Of a stretch of DNA of 64,000 nucleotides, positions 1-8,530 are shown one piece after another. The notes below the pieces were generated by a model. It was given only the letters and a program-made list of their open reading frames with translations. It was not told the DNA's origin and did no database searches. A program made the translations under genes and the position numbers. The first letter of the stretch is position 1. The number at the start of each line of letters is the position of its first letter. The DNA is from DASWYT01 sp965246875 (GTDB lineage: Bacteria; Pseudomonadota; Alphaproteobacteria; Micavibrionales; SZUA-601), in NCBI GenBank assembly GCA_965246875.1, contig CBDFFU010000003.1:620001-684000 (forward strand), in the 5' to 3' direction.

Positions 1-748
1 CCGATAAACGATAACCCGCACCATCACGCTGCCGTTCCAGTTCCGGCAGTATGGCCTGGGTATTCTGATATAAGGTTTGTGCTTGTGATGTAGCCAGATA
101 GCTGCCGGTACCAGCGGTATATTGTTGATTGGTGATGTCGAGCAACGTTTTTTGTGCCTTGACGGTTTGCTGAGTGAGGGCAATGTTTTGCTGCAATTCG
201 CGCCATTCGATGTAATTGCGCGCGACATCACCAATGAGTGTAATGGTGGCCGCGCGCAGATCTGCTTCACGCGCCTGAACAATATCGGTGGCAGCCTCGG
301 TCGCACGACGGGTGCCGCCGAATAAATCAATTTCCCACGAGGCATCGAACACCGCGGTATATTGATGAATATCCAGCGATTGATTGCCAAACAGGATCTG
401 ACGGGAATTTTGGTCACGCGCACTGGCCGAGAGTTGCGGGTAAGCGCTGGAGGCAGTGGCTTGATACGATCCGCGCGCTTCGGCAATACGCGCCGTGGCG
501 ATCTTGAGGTCATGATTATTCTTCAAAGCGCGCGTTACTAAAGTGTTGAGCGGCGGGTCCTGAAAATTTGTCCACCAGTTTGTGCTGACCGTGCTTTTAA
601 CGAGTGGTGCAGGGCGCGCTTTCTTTTGACCCAGTGAATGCCACCAGCCGGGCAGATCAAGTGCCGGCGCTTTGTAATCCGGGCCGACTGTACAGGCTGT
701 CAGCATGAGGGCGGACAGCAAAACGGCCATAGAAGCAGAACGTATCAT
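1..748 (-). CDS. NodT-family efflux outer-membrane lipoprotein (3' end outside window)
   Basis: Outer-membrane channel of a tripartite efflux pump. The frame is open from an ATG at 748 through base 1, about 249 residues, so the C-terminus lies beyond the window. The first 19 residues form a lipoprotein signal ending in lipobox LTAC (Cys19), followed by TVGPDYKAP, typical of NodT-type factors. Further on come NWWTNFQDPPLNTLV and SWEIDLFGGTRRATEAA, both characteristic of the family's helical barrel. It lies 13 bp downstream of the MFS pump gene, so the three genes probably form one operon. The family call is firm; the exported substrate is unknown. Confidence 0.9.
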   Translation of the reverse strand, partial: MIRSASMAVLLSALMLTACTVGPDYKAPALDLPGWWHSLGQKKARPAPLVKSTVSTNWWTNFQDPPLNTLVTRALKNNHDLKIATARIAEARGSYQATASSAYPQLSASARDQNSRQILFGNQSLDIHQYTAVFDASWEIDLFGGTRRATEAATDIVQAREADLRAATITLIGDVARNYIEWRELQQNIALTQQTVKAQKTLLDITNQQYTAGTGSYLATSQAQTLYQNTQAILPELERQRDGAGYRLS

Positions 749-761
749 GAGCAATATCCTT

Positions 762-2339
762 TTAATGAGCCGGCGGTGCGTCAGTTTTCGCGGCACGTTT
801 GATGGTCGGCATGAAGAAACACACAAAGGCCAACGTGAACATGGTGACAGCCAGTAACGCAAACGCGTCGTGATAGGCCAGGATGGCAGCCTGGCGCAAT
901 AATTCGCGGTACATGCGGCCCATCGCCAATTGGCCGCTGGCGGCCAGATCATAGCCACGATCCAAAAAGGTTTGCGTGTAGCCTGCCAACAAGGTGGAAT
1001 AGTTGATGTTGGCTGGCGATAAATGTTCTGACAATTGTGCCTGACGGATTTGCTGATGCCGTGACACATAGCTTGCCACAATCGCGATCCCGGCGCTGCC
1101 ACCCAGGTTTCGTGACAGGGAATAAAGGGCGGAGGCTTTGCTGCTGAGTTCCTTGGGAATATCGGCAAAGGCCAATGTGCTGATCGGAATAAACAGGAAT
1201 GGCAGGCCCAGGACTTGGGTAATCCGCATCCAGGCAAAGGTCGCGTAATCCGCTTGTGGCGTGATGTGCATGGTGTGCCACATGCCAAGGCTGGAGAGAA
1301 ACAAGCCGAACATCACCATATATTTGGCCTGGATTTTGCCGACCAGCTTGCCAGAGAGTGGCATGAGGAAGACGACGAACAAGCCACCCGGTGAAATGAC
1401 AAGACCAGACAAGGTGGCGTCATAGCCAAATTGTGATTGCACAAGTAATGGTAACAAGGCCGAGCTGCTATACAGCACAAAGCCTGTGAAAAAGATCATG
1501 ACGCATGATAAACCAAATCCCGGTTTGGCCAGCAGGGGCAGGGCGACGACCGGATCTTTTTGCCGCAAGATCCAGGTGACGGCACTGGTCAAGCAACTCA
1601 CACTAATGACCGTCATCATGACGATAAAGGAACTGTCGAACCAATCATCCTGTTGCCCTTTGTCCAGCACAATCTGCAAGGCACCAAGGCCAATAGCGAT
1701 CAGTCCCAAACCAATATAGTCAATGGAGCCCGCTTTTTTGGCCATCGCGTGTGGCGGGTCCTGCACCAGACGTTTGACCAGATAAAACGCCAGCATGCCA
1801 ACGGGAACATTCAAATAGAAAATCCAGCGCCAGCTATATTCATCCGTAATAAAGCCGCCCAAGGTCGGCCCCAAAATCGGCGCAACGATAATGGTGATGC
1901 TGGTAATGCCAAAAGCGGAGGCGCGTTTTTCGGGCGGAAAACTGTCGAGGATGATGGCCTGTTGAATCGGTTGCAGCCCGCCACCCGCTAAACCCTGAAT
2001 CACACGAAAGGCGATCAGCATGCCAAGCGACGTTGCAGCCCCGCAGGCAAAGGATGCTGCGGTAAAGGCCACGATGCAGCCCATAAAATACCGCTTGCGC
2101 CCTATCACACCGGATAACCAGCCGGATAATGGCAAGACAATACCATTGGCAACAAGATAAGAGGTCAGCACCCAGGTGCTTTCTTCCTGACTGGCGGCTA
2201 GTGACCCGGCAATGTGTGACAGCGACACGTTCGTGATGGTCGTATCCAGCACTTCCATGAACGTCGCTAAACTCACCGCCATGGCGACCAGCCATGGGTT
2301 GCTGACAGAACTGGTTGTCGTCGTTTGTGTCATTTTCAA
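762..2339 (-). CDS. DHA2-family MFS multidrug transporter (EmrB-like)
   Basis: Inner-membrane proton-driven exporter of 525 residues, the usual length for 14-helix EmrB/QacA transporters. Motif A-like SGWLSGVIGRKRYF and motif C-like GAPILGPTLGG-type sequence (APILGPTLGGFITDEYSWRW) are visible, as is the N-terminal MEVLDTTITNVSL stretch typical of DHA2 proteins. Its ATG overlaps the stop of the upstream membrane-fusion gene by 4 bp, which suggests translational coupling. Together with the adaptor and the outer-membrane lipoprotein it would form an EmrAB-TolC type pump. The substrate cannot be read from sequence. Confidence 0.93.
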   Translation of the reverse strand: MKMTQTTTTSSVSNPWLVAMAVSLATFMEVLDTTITNVSLSHIAGSLAASQEESTWVLTSYLVANGIVLPLSGWLSGVIGRKRYFMGCIVAFTAASFACGAATSLGMLIAFRVIQGLAGGGLQPIQQAIILDSFPPEKRASAFGITSITIIVAPILGPTLGGFITDEYSWRWIFYLNVPVGMLAFYLVKRLVQDPPHAMAKKAGSIDYIGLGLIAIGLGALQIVLDKGQQDDWFDSSFIVMMTVISVSCLTSAVTWILRQKDPVVALPLLAKPGFGLSCVMIFFTGFVLYSSSALLPLLVQSQFGYDATLSGLVISPGGLFVVFLMPLSGKLVGKIQAKYMVMFGLFLSSLGMWHTMHITPQADYATFAWMRITQVLGLPFLFIPISTLAFADIPKELSSKASALYSLSRNLGGSAGIAIVASYVSRHQQIRQAQLSEHLSPANINYSTLLAGYTQTFLDRGYDLAASGQLAMGRMYRELLRQAAILAYHDAFALLAVTMFTLAFVCFFMPTIKRAAKTDAPPAH

Positions 2340-3223
2340 TTAGTATGCACGGTTACAACAACCGATAGGCCAGCCCCAATCGGCAACTTGCTATCAGGCC
2401 GTTTGTCCAGGATGATTTTAACGGGAACACGCTGGACGATTTTGACAAAATTGCCGCTGGCATTTTCCGCCGGGAAAGCCGAGAAGCGTCCACCCGTACC
2501 CGATTGAAAACTGTCGATTTTGCCGTGTAACTCTACATCCGGAAAGGCATCGATCGTGATATCCACTCGTTGACCTGGTTTTATATCCGCTAATTGCGTT
2601 TCCTTGAAATTTGCCGTGACCCAAATATCAGGGCTGACGATATAGGCCAGCTGCTGACCAGGTTGAATGTAGTTGCCTTGCTCGACACCCTTGCGCGCAA
2701 CACGTCCCGCCATCGGAGCAGTGATTTTTGTGTCGGCTAAATCTTTGGTGGTTTGTGCCAGATCTGCTTCGGCCAAGGCCTGTTTCGCTTCGGCGTCTTG
2801 CAACGCAGCAGTTGTGGTCTGGTCCAGAGTCGTGGCATCGTCGAGCTGTTGCCGGCTGCTGGCCAGCTTGCCTAAGGCTTGCAGGCGCGCCAAGTCATTC
2901 TGTGCTTTTTCGCGATTGGCCCGGGCAATGGCCAGAAACGCTTTGGCGGAGGCAAGTGCGGCAGTGGCACGATCACGTTTCAAATTGTAATCGGTTGGAT
3001 CAATCTCCAACACCGCATCACCTTTTTGCAACAGGGCATTATCGGTAATGTGGAGTGCCTGCACGTAACCGGACACTTTTGGGCTGATAGTGACGACAGT
3101 CGAGTCGATTTGTGCGTCGTCGGTCGTTTCTTTCCCGCGATGGAACAGCCAAAACAGGGAAATTCCGAGTGCTATCAAGGCGATAACTATCACAATGCGA
3201 ATTTTTTTTGATGGCAACGACAT
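2336..3223 (-). CDS. HlyD/EmrA-family membrane-fusion protein
   Basis: Periplasmic adaptor of 295 residues linking the MFS pump to the outer-membrane factor. One N-terminal membrane anchor (about residues 9-27) is followed by a biotinyl-lipoyl-like half (STVVTISPKVSGYVQALH), an Ala-rich coiled-coil hairpin (about 75-150) and the second lipoyl half (TKITAPMAGRVARKGVEQG). It ends with the beta-barrel region. First gene of the operon, starting 80 bp from the divergent TetR gene, with overlapping promoters and a palindromic operator between. A little shorter than E. coli EmrA (390 residues). Confidence 0.92.
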   Translation of the reverse strand: MSLPSKKIRIVIVIALIALGISLFWLFHRGKETTDDAQIDSTVVTISPKVSGYVQALHITDNALLQKGDAVLEIDPTDYNLKRDRATAALASAKAFLAIARANREKAQNDLARLQALGKLASSRQQLDDATTLDQTTTAALQDAEAKQALAEADLAQTTKDLADTKITAPMAGRVARKGVEQGNYIQPGQQLAYIVSPDIWVTANFKETQLADIKPGQRVDITIDAFPDVELHGKIDSFQSGTGGRFSAFPAENASGNFVKIVQRVPVKIILDKRPDSKLPIGAGLSVVVTVHTN

Positions 3224-3237
3224 AAGGAATTATCCTG

Positions 3238-3269
3238 TTGAATTAAACTGTACAGTTTAGTATAGTCAA
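3238..3269. promoter_or_regulatory. Divergent promoters with TetR-type palindromic operator
   Basis: A perfect 16-bp palindrome, taaactgtacagttta, occupies 3244-3259. Rightward, TTGAAT (3238-3243) and TATAGT (3261-3266) are 17 bp apart, with the palindrome filling almost the whole spacer. Leftward, TTGACT (complement of 3264-3269) and TTTAAT (complement of 3242-3247) are 16 bp apart. A repressor bound here would block both the tetR and efflux promoters. That the neighbouring TetR protein binds it is inference from position and symmetry. Confidence 0.75.
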
Positions 3270-3302
3270 ATTTGAACCTAGAATTCAAATCTTTTATCGA
3301 CA

Positions 3303-3932
3303 ATGACCGAAAATAGTTTAACACCGTCACAGAACCTGAAACGGTTGCATATTCTGAATGCAGCGGGTGCCATGTTCGTAGCGCAGGGTTTTAAGTCGGT
3401 CAGCATGGATGCCATTGCCGAGGCCGCGCCGGTATCCAAAGCGACGTTATATAAACATTTCGCTGATAAAAAAGCGCTGTTTAATGCGGTCATTGCCAAA
3501 CGTTGCGCAGCACTCGCCCAGATCTTGGAGCAACAGCTCAATCTTGATGACGATCCGGCAATCGTTTTACGCGCGGTGGGCAACGAATTTCTGCAGCTGA
3601 TCACATCACCCGATAACATTAACATGCACCGGATCATCATTGCCGAAGCCAAGGAGTTTCCGGAGCTGGGTAAGCTATTTTATCAGTCTGGTCCGTTGCG
3701 ATCTCACCAGTTGCTGGCCGATTACCTGACGGGTTTACAACGTGCCAAGCTGTTAATCATTCCTGACGCTGTGGCATCGGCTGGCTTGTTTTTTAGTGCG
3801 CTGAAAGGGCGGCATCATCTGGAATGTCTGCTGGGCATTCAAGATGGCTTAACGCCGCATGAACAAAAAGTGATCGTTGATTATGCCGTGACTATGTTTC
3901 TCAAGGCTCATGCTGTCGAGCGTGCTATTTAA
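3303..3932 (+). CDS. TetR/AcrR-family transcriptional regulator
   Basis: One-component repressor of 209 residues. The N-terminal helix-turn-helix is clear (ILNAAGAMFVAQGFKSVSMD followed by IAEAAPVSKATLYKHFADK, about residues 17-55). The C-terminal region resembles the AcrR-like TetR_C ligand-binding domain. It is divergent from the efflux operon and the intergenic palindrome sits between the two promoters, so local control of the pump and autoregulation are likely. The last 8 bases overlap the end of the convergent acs gene. Confidence 0.93.
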   Translation: MTENSLTPSQNLKRLHILNAAGAMFVAQGFKSVSMDAIAEAAPVSKATLYKHFADKKALFNAVIAKRCAALAQILEQQLNLDDDPAIVLRAVGNEFLQLITSPDNINMHRIIIAEAKEFPELGKLFYQSGPLRSHQLLADYLTGLQRAKLLIIPDAVASAGLFFSALKGRHHLECLLGIQDGLTPHEQKVIVDYAVTMFLKAHAVERAI

Positions 3933-5856
3933 CCTGGTGCAGGATCAATTGATCAATAACAGATGGATCGGCAAGCGTTGATATGTCGCCCAGTGCATCC
4001 AGTTCTCCCGCGGCTATTTTTCGCAAAATACGGCGCATGATTTTACCGGAGCGTGTTTTGGGCAAAGCGGGTGCCCATTGCAACCAGTCTAGACTAGCGA
4101 TAGCGCCAATCGCTTGGCGCACCGTATCGTTCAGCTCTTTTTTCAGTTGATCTGTTGGTTGTATATTTTGATTCAAGGTCACATAAGCATAAATCCCGGT
4201 GCCTTTGATCGGATGTTCGCGTCCGACAATAGCCGCTTCGGCAACATGAGGATGTGCTACTAAAGCGCTTTCGATTTCGGCTGTGCCAAAACGATGGCCG
4301 GAGACATTGATGACGTCATCGACACGTCCGGTGATTTGAATGAAGTTATCATTGTCACAGATTGCACCATCACCAGTGCAGTAAAGGCCGGGAGCTTGGG
4401 AAAAATAAGTCTGGATAAAACGCGCGTGATCGCCGTAAATCGTGCGCGCTATGCCGGGCCACGGTTTGGCGATAAACAATGCGCCTTCACCGGCACCGGT
4501 AATCTGATTATTTTGTGCATCAATCAAAACAGGTTCAATGCCCCAGAAGGGCGTCATAGCCCAGCCGGGTTTCATCTGTGGTGTGCCTGGCGGTGGTGCA
4601 ATCATGTGACCGCCCGTTTCGGTTTGCCACCAGGTATCGACAACCGCACAGTTCTGTTTGCCGACATGATCGAAATACCAGCGCCAGGCTTCTGGATTAA
4701 TCGGCTCGCCGACAGATCCCAAGATACGCAATGATGACCGTGTCGTCGTTTCCAGGGGAGTATCACCCAGTTGCATGAGACTGCGCAAAGCGGTTGGTGC
4801 GGTATAAAAAATGGACACTTGATATTTGTCGATGATCTGCCAATAGCGTTCAGCTGTCGGATAGGTTGGCACACCTTCGAACATCACGATGGTTGCAGCA
4901 TTTGCCAGCGGACCATAGACACAATAGCTGTGCCCGGTAATCCAGCCGACATCAGCGGTGCAGAAATAAATATCATCAGTTCGGTAATCGAAATTCGTGC
5001 GAAACGTCACGCTGGCATAGAGCAAATAGCCGGCCTGCGTATGAACCAGCCCTTTGGGTTTGCCGGTTGACCCGGATGTATATAAAATAAACAACGGATC
5101 TTCGGCTTGCATTGGTACGGCTATAAAATTATTTGATGCGTTGGCTAACAGATCATTAACATACTGGTCGCGGCCGAACTGCATCGGAACGTTTGTATGC
5201 GTGCGTTTGACGACGAGAATTGTCTCAACTGTCGGCTGATCACGAACGGCGTCGTCGATAACGGTTTTAAGTGGCACGGTTTTTCCACCACGCAATCCTT
5301 CATCCGCCGTAATTACCAATCGCGCGCTGCAATTGGTAATGCGGTCTTTAACCGACTGTGCTGAAAATCCGGCAAAAACCACGGAGTGCATGGCACCGAT
5401 CCGCGCGCAGGCCAGCATGGCCATGGCCGCTTCCGGGATCATCGGCAAATAAATAACAACGGCATCACCCTTTTTGACGTTGCACTGTGTCAGCATATTG
5501 GCCCATCGGCAGACATGGTCATACAAATCACGATAGGTGAATTGGCGCATATCATTTGGGTCATCGCCTTCCCAAATGATCGCGATTTTTTCACCACACT
5601 CGACCAAATGCCGGTCCAGGCAATTAGCGCTCACATTCAAAACACCATCGGGGAAATACTCGACTTTGACCGGCGGTTGAAAATCACCGCGCTGTGCAAT
5701 CGTAAAATCTGTTATCCAAGTCAATTCGCTGCGCGCCAGTTGCGCCCAGAATTTCGCCGGGTCTCGAGCCGCGTCGTGCTGATGGGACTGACATTCAGCA
5801 AACGACAGAGCAGTCCGTTCGGCAACATTTGATGGTGTCGTGACAAAGTCGTTCAT
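3925..5856 (-). CDS. acs: Acetyl-coenzyme A synthetase
   Basis: AMP-forming acetate-CoA ligase of 643 residues, the full family length. It activates acetate with ATP to acetyl-AMP and then acetyl-CoA. The adenylate signature ILYTSGSTGKPKGLVHT, the WWQTETGG acetyl-pocket motif, the SGHRFGTAEIESALV hinge region and the C-terminal PKTRSGKIMRR with the catalytic and acetylatable Lys are all present. Transcribed alone toward the tetR gene, overlapping its end by 8 bp. No sign of damage. Downstream of a broken ABC-2 permease fragment on the same strand. Confidence 0.96.
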   Translation of the reverse strand: MNDFVTTPSNVAERTALSFAECQSHQHDAARDPAKFWAQLARSELTWITDFTIAQRGDFQPPVKVEYFPDGVLNVSANCLDRHLVECGEKIAIIWEGDDPNDMRQFTYRDLYDHVCRWANMLTQCNVKKGDAVVIYLPMIPEAAMAMLACARIGAMHSVVFAGFSAQSVKDRITNCSARLVITADEGLRGGKTVPLKTVIDDAVRDQPTVETILVVKRTHTNVPMQFGRDQYVNDLLANASNNFIAVPMQAEDPLFILYTSGSTGKPKGLVHTQAGYLLYASVTFRTNFDYRTDDIYFCTADVGWITGHSYCVYGPLANAATIVMFEGVPTYPTAERYWQIIDKYQVSIFYTAPTALRSLMQLGDTPLETTTRSSLRILGSVGEPINPEAWRWYFDHVGKQNCAVVDTWWQTETGGHMIAPPPGTPQMKPGWAMTPFWGIEPVLIDAQNNQITGAGEGALFIAKPWPGIARTIYGDHARFIQTYFSQAPGLYCTGDGAICDNDNFIQITGRVDDVINVSGHRFGTAEIESALVAHPHVAEAAIVGREHPIKGTGIYAYVTLNQNIQPTDQLKKELNDTVRQAIGAIASLDWLQWAPALPKTRSGKIMRRILRKIAAGELDALGDISTLADPSVIDQLILHQVK

Positions 5857-5912
5857 CTCAATCTCCGGCTATCTTAACTATAACGGCAAAATAACATTTG
5901 AGAATAAACGAT

Positions 5913-6079
5913 TTAACGCAGCAACAGAAACTTGTTCCCTGACGCATAATAGCGCAAGCCGCGTCCGAACAGCCATAAGGCAAACATGAACAAAGCCGTG
6001 CTGCCACCCAGTTGCAACACGAAAAAATCCCAGCGGAAATGCCGGATGATTTCAACAGGCAAAAATCCGACATAGCCGG
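5913..6079 (-). pseudogene. C-terminal fragment of an ABC-2 type permease, cut by IS copy 1
   Basis: About 55 codons on the minus strand run from the IS boundary to a stop at 5913. The product ends with a membrane helix and the tail LWLFGRGLRYYASGN, which resembles the C-terminus of ABC-2 family permeases (an RRGLRRYxSxG-type ending). Everything upstream has been lost at the IS junction, and the rest of the gene is not seen elsewhere in the window. Family assignment rests on this short tail and is tentative. Confidence 0.45.
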
Positions 6080-6156
6080 TGGTCCGCCCCCTATAAATGA
6101 GTCCAAGCCGAGAGTTATTCTTGGTATGATGTGGACATCTAGCGGGAGGGTTTTGC

Positions 6157-6435
6157 ATGTCACGGCGGAGGTTTACGGCGGAGCAGATTATAGGCTATTT
6201 GCGGCAGGCTGAGGTGATGATTGGCCAGGGCAAGCGGATGGAAGATGTGTTGCGTGCGTTGGCTGTGACGGGGAATACGTATTACCGCTGGCGGAAAGAA
6301 TACGGCGGTCTGGGTGTGGATCAGGCGCGGCGCTTGAAGGATCTTGAGATAGAGAATGGGCGGCTGAAACGTGCTGTCGCCGACCTGACTTTGGATAATC
6401 TGATTTTGAAGGAAGTATCGACGGGAAAGTTCTAA
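6157..6435 (+). CDS. IS3-family transposase OrfA (copy 1)
   Basis: A 92-residue DNA-binding subunit with an N-terminal helix-turn-helix (RRRFTAEQIIGYLRQAEVMI, then TGNTYYRWRKEYGGL) and a C-terminal leucine-zipper-like helix (LKDLEIENGRLKRAVADL). Strong ribosome site GGGAGG upstream. The heptamer GGGAAAG at 6423-6429, in register as G GGA AAG just before the stop, is a canonical -1 slippery site. It would place the ribosome in the orfB frame to make OrfAB transposase. The sequence style fits the IS407-like group. Confidence 0.92.
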   Translation: MSRRRFTAEQIIGYLRQAEVMIGQGKRMEDVLRALAVTGNTYYRWRKEYGGLGVDQARRLKDLEIENGRLKRAVADLTLDNLILKEVSTGKF

Positions 6436-6461
6436 CCAGTCCTGAGCGTCGCCGGGAGGCT

Positions 6462-7337
6462 GTGGTTTATGTGCAGCAGAAGCTGGGAATTACGGAACGA
6501 CGGGCGTGCAAGGCGTTGGGGCAGAGCCGCGGCTTGCAGCGCAGGCCTCTTAAGCGAGCGCGTGACGAAGAAGCGCTGACGGCGGACATTATAAAACTTG
6601 CGGCGCGTTATGGTCGTTACGGTTACAAACGCATCACGGCGTTGCTGCGGGTTCAAGGCTGGGTGGTTAATCACAAACGTGTGGAGCGCATCTGGCGGCG
6701 AGAGGGGCTGAAGGTACCGCAACGGCATAAGAAGAAAGGTCGTCTCTATCTGAATGACGGTTCATGCATCCGACTTAGACCGTGTTGGCAGAACCATGTG
6801 TGGGCGTATGACTTTGTAGCGGACCGGCTCAAGGACGGCACCAAGATCCGCACACTGACGGTGATCGATGAGTACACGCGGGAATGCCTGGCTTTGCGGA
6901 CGGGTTACAGCTTGAAGGCGGATGACATCATGGCTGTGCTGACGGATCTGTTTGTGAGCAAAGGCATTCCTGATCATATCCGTTCGGATAACGGGTCGGA
7001 GTTTACGGCCAGATCGATCAAGGACTGGCTACCAAAGCTACACGTCAAAACACTGTATATCGAGCCAGGCAGCCCGTGGGAGAATGGTTATAATGAGAGC
7101 TTCAACGCAAGGCTGCGGGACGAATGCCTGAATGCGGAGACGTTTTACACGCTGAAAGAAGCCCAGGTGATCTTGGAGCAGTGGCGGCATCATTACAACC
7201 ATATCCGCCCGCACACGTCGCTGGGCTATAGGCCACCCGCTCCACTGGCCAGAACGCATGCTTGCATCATGGCAGGGGCTTCCGCTTACGCTCCAGCCCC
7301 CGCCATGATGCTGCAGCTGCTCCAAACTGTAACTTAA
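6462..7337 (+). CDS. IS3-family transposase OrfB, DDE integrase domain (copy 1)
   Basis: A 291-residue catalytic subunit with the HTH_21-like region and rve integrase core. DDE residues lie in WAYDFVADRL, HIRSDNGSEF and WENGYNESFNARLRDECLN. Its frame opens upstream of the GTG at 6462 as far as the slippery site at 6423-6429, so it is probably produced mainly as the OrfAB fusion by -1 frameshifting. The protein is identical in all three window copies, which points to recent transposition. Confidence 0.93.
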   Translation: MVYVQQKLGITERRACKALGQSRGLQRRPLKRARDEEALTADIIKLAARYGRYGYKRITALLRVQGWVVNHKRVERIWRREGLKVPQRHKKKGRLYLNDGSCIRLRPCWQNHVWAYDFVADRLKDGTKIRTLTVIDEYTRECLALRTGYSLKADDIMAVLTDLFVSKGIPDHIRSDNGSEFTARSIKDWLPKLHVKTLYIEPGSPWENGYNESFNARLRDECLNAETFYTLKEAQVILEQWRHHYNHIRPHTSLGYRPPAPLARTHACIMAGASAYAPAPAMMLQLLQTVT

Positions 7338-7366
7338 AACCTGGACTCAATATCGGGGGTTGACCA

Positions 7367-8488
7367 GATTACATCATTGTAGGCGCAGGATTTGCAGGTA
7401 GTGTTTTAGCTGAACGTCTTGCATCACAGGCCAGTAAAAAAGTTCTGGTGATCGACAAGCGCAACCATATCGCGGGTAACGCGTATGATTATTATAATAC
7501 GGACGGTATTCTCGTTCATAAATATGGCCCACATATTTTTCATACTAATTCAAAAGAAATTTTTGAATATTTAGGAAAATTTACAGCTTGGCGTCCGTAT
7601 GAACATCGCGTTCTGGCCAGTATCGATGGTCAGCAAGTACCAATTCCTATTAACCTGACAACGATCAATACATTGTATGGATTGAATCTGTCCGCTGATG
7701 AGGTCGAAGATTTTTTTGCTTCCAAGGCCGAACCGAAAGACAAGATTTTGACGTCTGAGGATGTCGTCGTCGGTAAAGTTGGTCGTGAGCTTTACCAAAA
7801 GTTTTTCCGCAATTACACACGCAAGCAATGGGATCTCGATCCGTCTGAATTGGATGCATCGGTAACGGCACGCGTACCAACCCGTACCAATAAGGATGAT
7901 CGTTATTTCACGGATGTGTATCAGGCTATGCCTTTGCATGGTTACACCAGCATGTTTCAAAATATCTTGAACCATCCCAACATTCATGTCATGACGAATA
8001 CAAATTATGTTGATATCCAGAAAATCATACCGCATAAAACATTGATTTTTACCGGGCCGATAGATAGTTATTTCGACTATTGTTACGGCAAACTGCCATA
8101 TCGGTCATTGGAATTTCAGTTTGAAACGCACGATGTTGAAACATTTCAAAATACGGGAACTGTCAATTTTCCGAATGAGCAGTTGTATACCCGCAGTACG
8201 GAATTTAAGTATCTGACCGGGCAAAAGCGTGCCAAAACGACATTAGTCTATGAGTATCCAAAAGCTGAAGGCGACCCGTACTATCCAATCCCACGGCCGG
8301 AAAATGCAGAATTGTATAAGAAATATCAGGCTCTTGCGGATAAAACGCCTGGCGTTTATTTCACCGGGCGGTTGGGGACTTATAGATATTACAACATGGA
8401 TCAAGTTGTTGCCCAGTCTTTGGCATTGTTTAAAAAGATCATTGCACATGAGACAGATGTTAATGTGCCACAACAAGATGCAGCTTGA
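7367..8488 (+). CDS. glf: UDP-galactopyranose mutase lacking its native start (5' end lost at IS junction)
   Basis: Glf converts UDP-galactopyranose to UDP-galactofuranose for envelope glycans. The coding frame begins exactly at the IS copy 1 boundary with DYIIVGAGFAGSVLAERL, the FAD-binding Rossmann motif normally preceded by only a few residues. So just the start codon, first residues and ribosome site are gone. An in-frame stop lies inside the IS end, and the first internal ATG (7448) would delete the FAD motif. The remainder is intact (NYTRKQWDLDP, FTGRLGTYRYYNMD). Probably not expressed as a functional enzyme unless an alternative start is used. A second, intact glf homologue lies at 26970-28106. 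Confidence 0.85.
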   Translation, partial: DYIIVGAGFAGSVLAERLASQASKKVLVIDKRNHIAGNAYDYYNTDGILVHKYGPHIFHTNSKEIFEYLGKFTAWRPYEHRVLASIDGQQVPIPINLTTINTLYGLNLSADEVEDFFASKAEPKDKILTSEDVVVGKVGRELYQKFFRNYTRKQWDLDPSELDASVTARVPTRTNKDDRYFTDVYQAMPLHGYTSMFQNILNHPNIHVMTNTNYVDIQKIIPHKTLIFTGPIDSYFDYCYGKLPYRSLEFQFETHDVETFQNTGTVNFPNEQLYTRSTEFKYLTGQKRAKTTLVYEYPKAEGDPYYPIPRPENAELYKKYQALADKTPGVYFTGRLGTYRYYNMDQVVAQSLALFKKIIAHETDVNVPQQDAA

Positions 8489-8530
8489 TCATCTTGATCA
8501 AATGTTGTTCTGTGTCTTGAGGACGGATCA

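Larger units (their letters stand above)
6080..7366 (+). mobile_element. IS3-family insertion sequence, copy 1 (1287 bp)
   Basis: Boundaries come from comparison with two other 1287-bp copies (35339-36625 and 48528-49814). The ends are imperfect inverted repeats: TGGTC..CCCCC.ATA..TGAGTCCA on the left and its complement on the right. It carries overlapping orfA and orfB with a -1 frameshift site. Flanks are ..gccgg on the left and gattac.. on the right, so no 3-4 bp target duplication is seen. The left neighbour (permease) and the right neighbour (glf) are both truncated at the junction, which suggests a deletion or IS-IS recombination. Confidence 0.93.
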
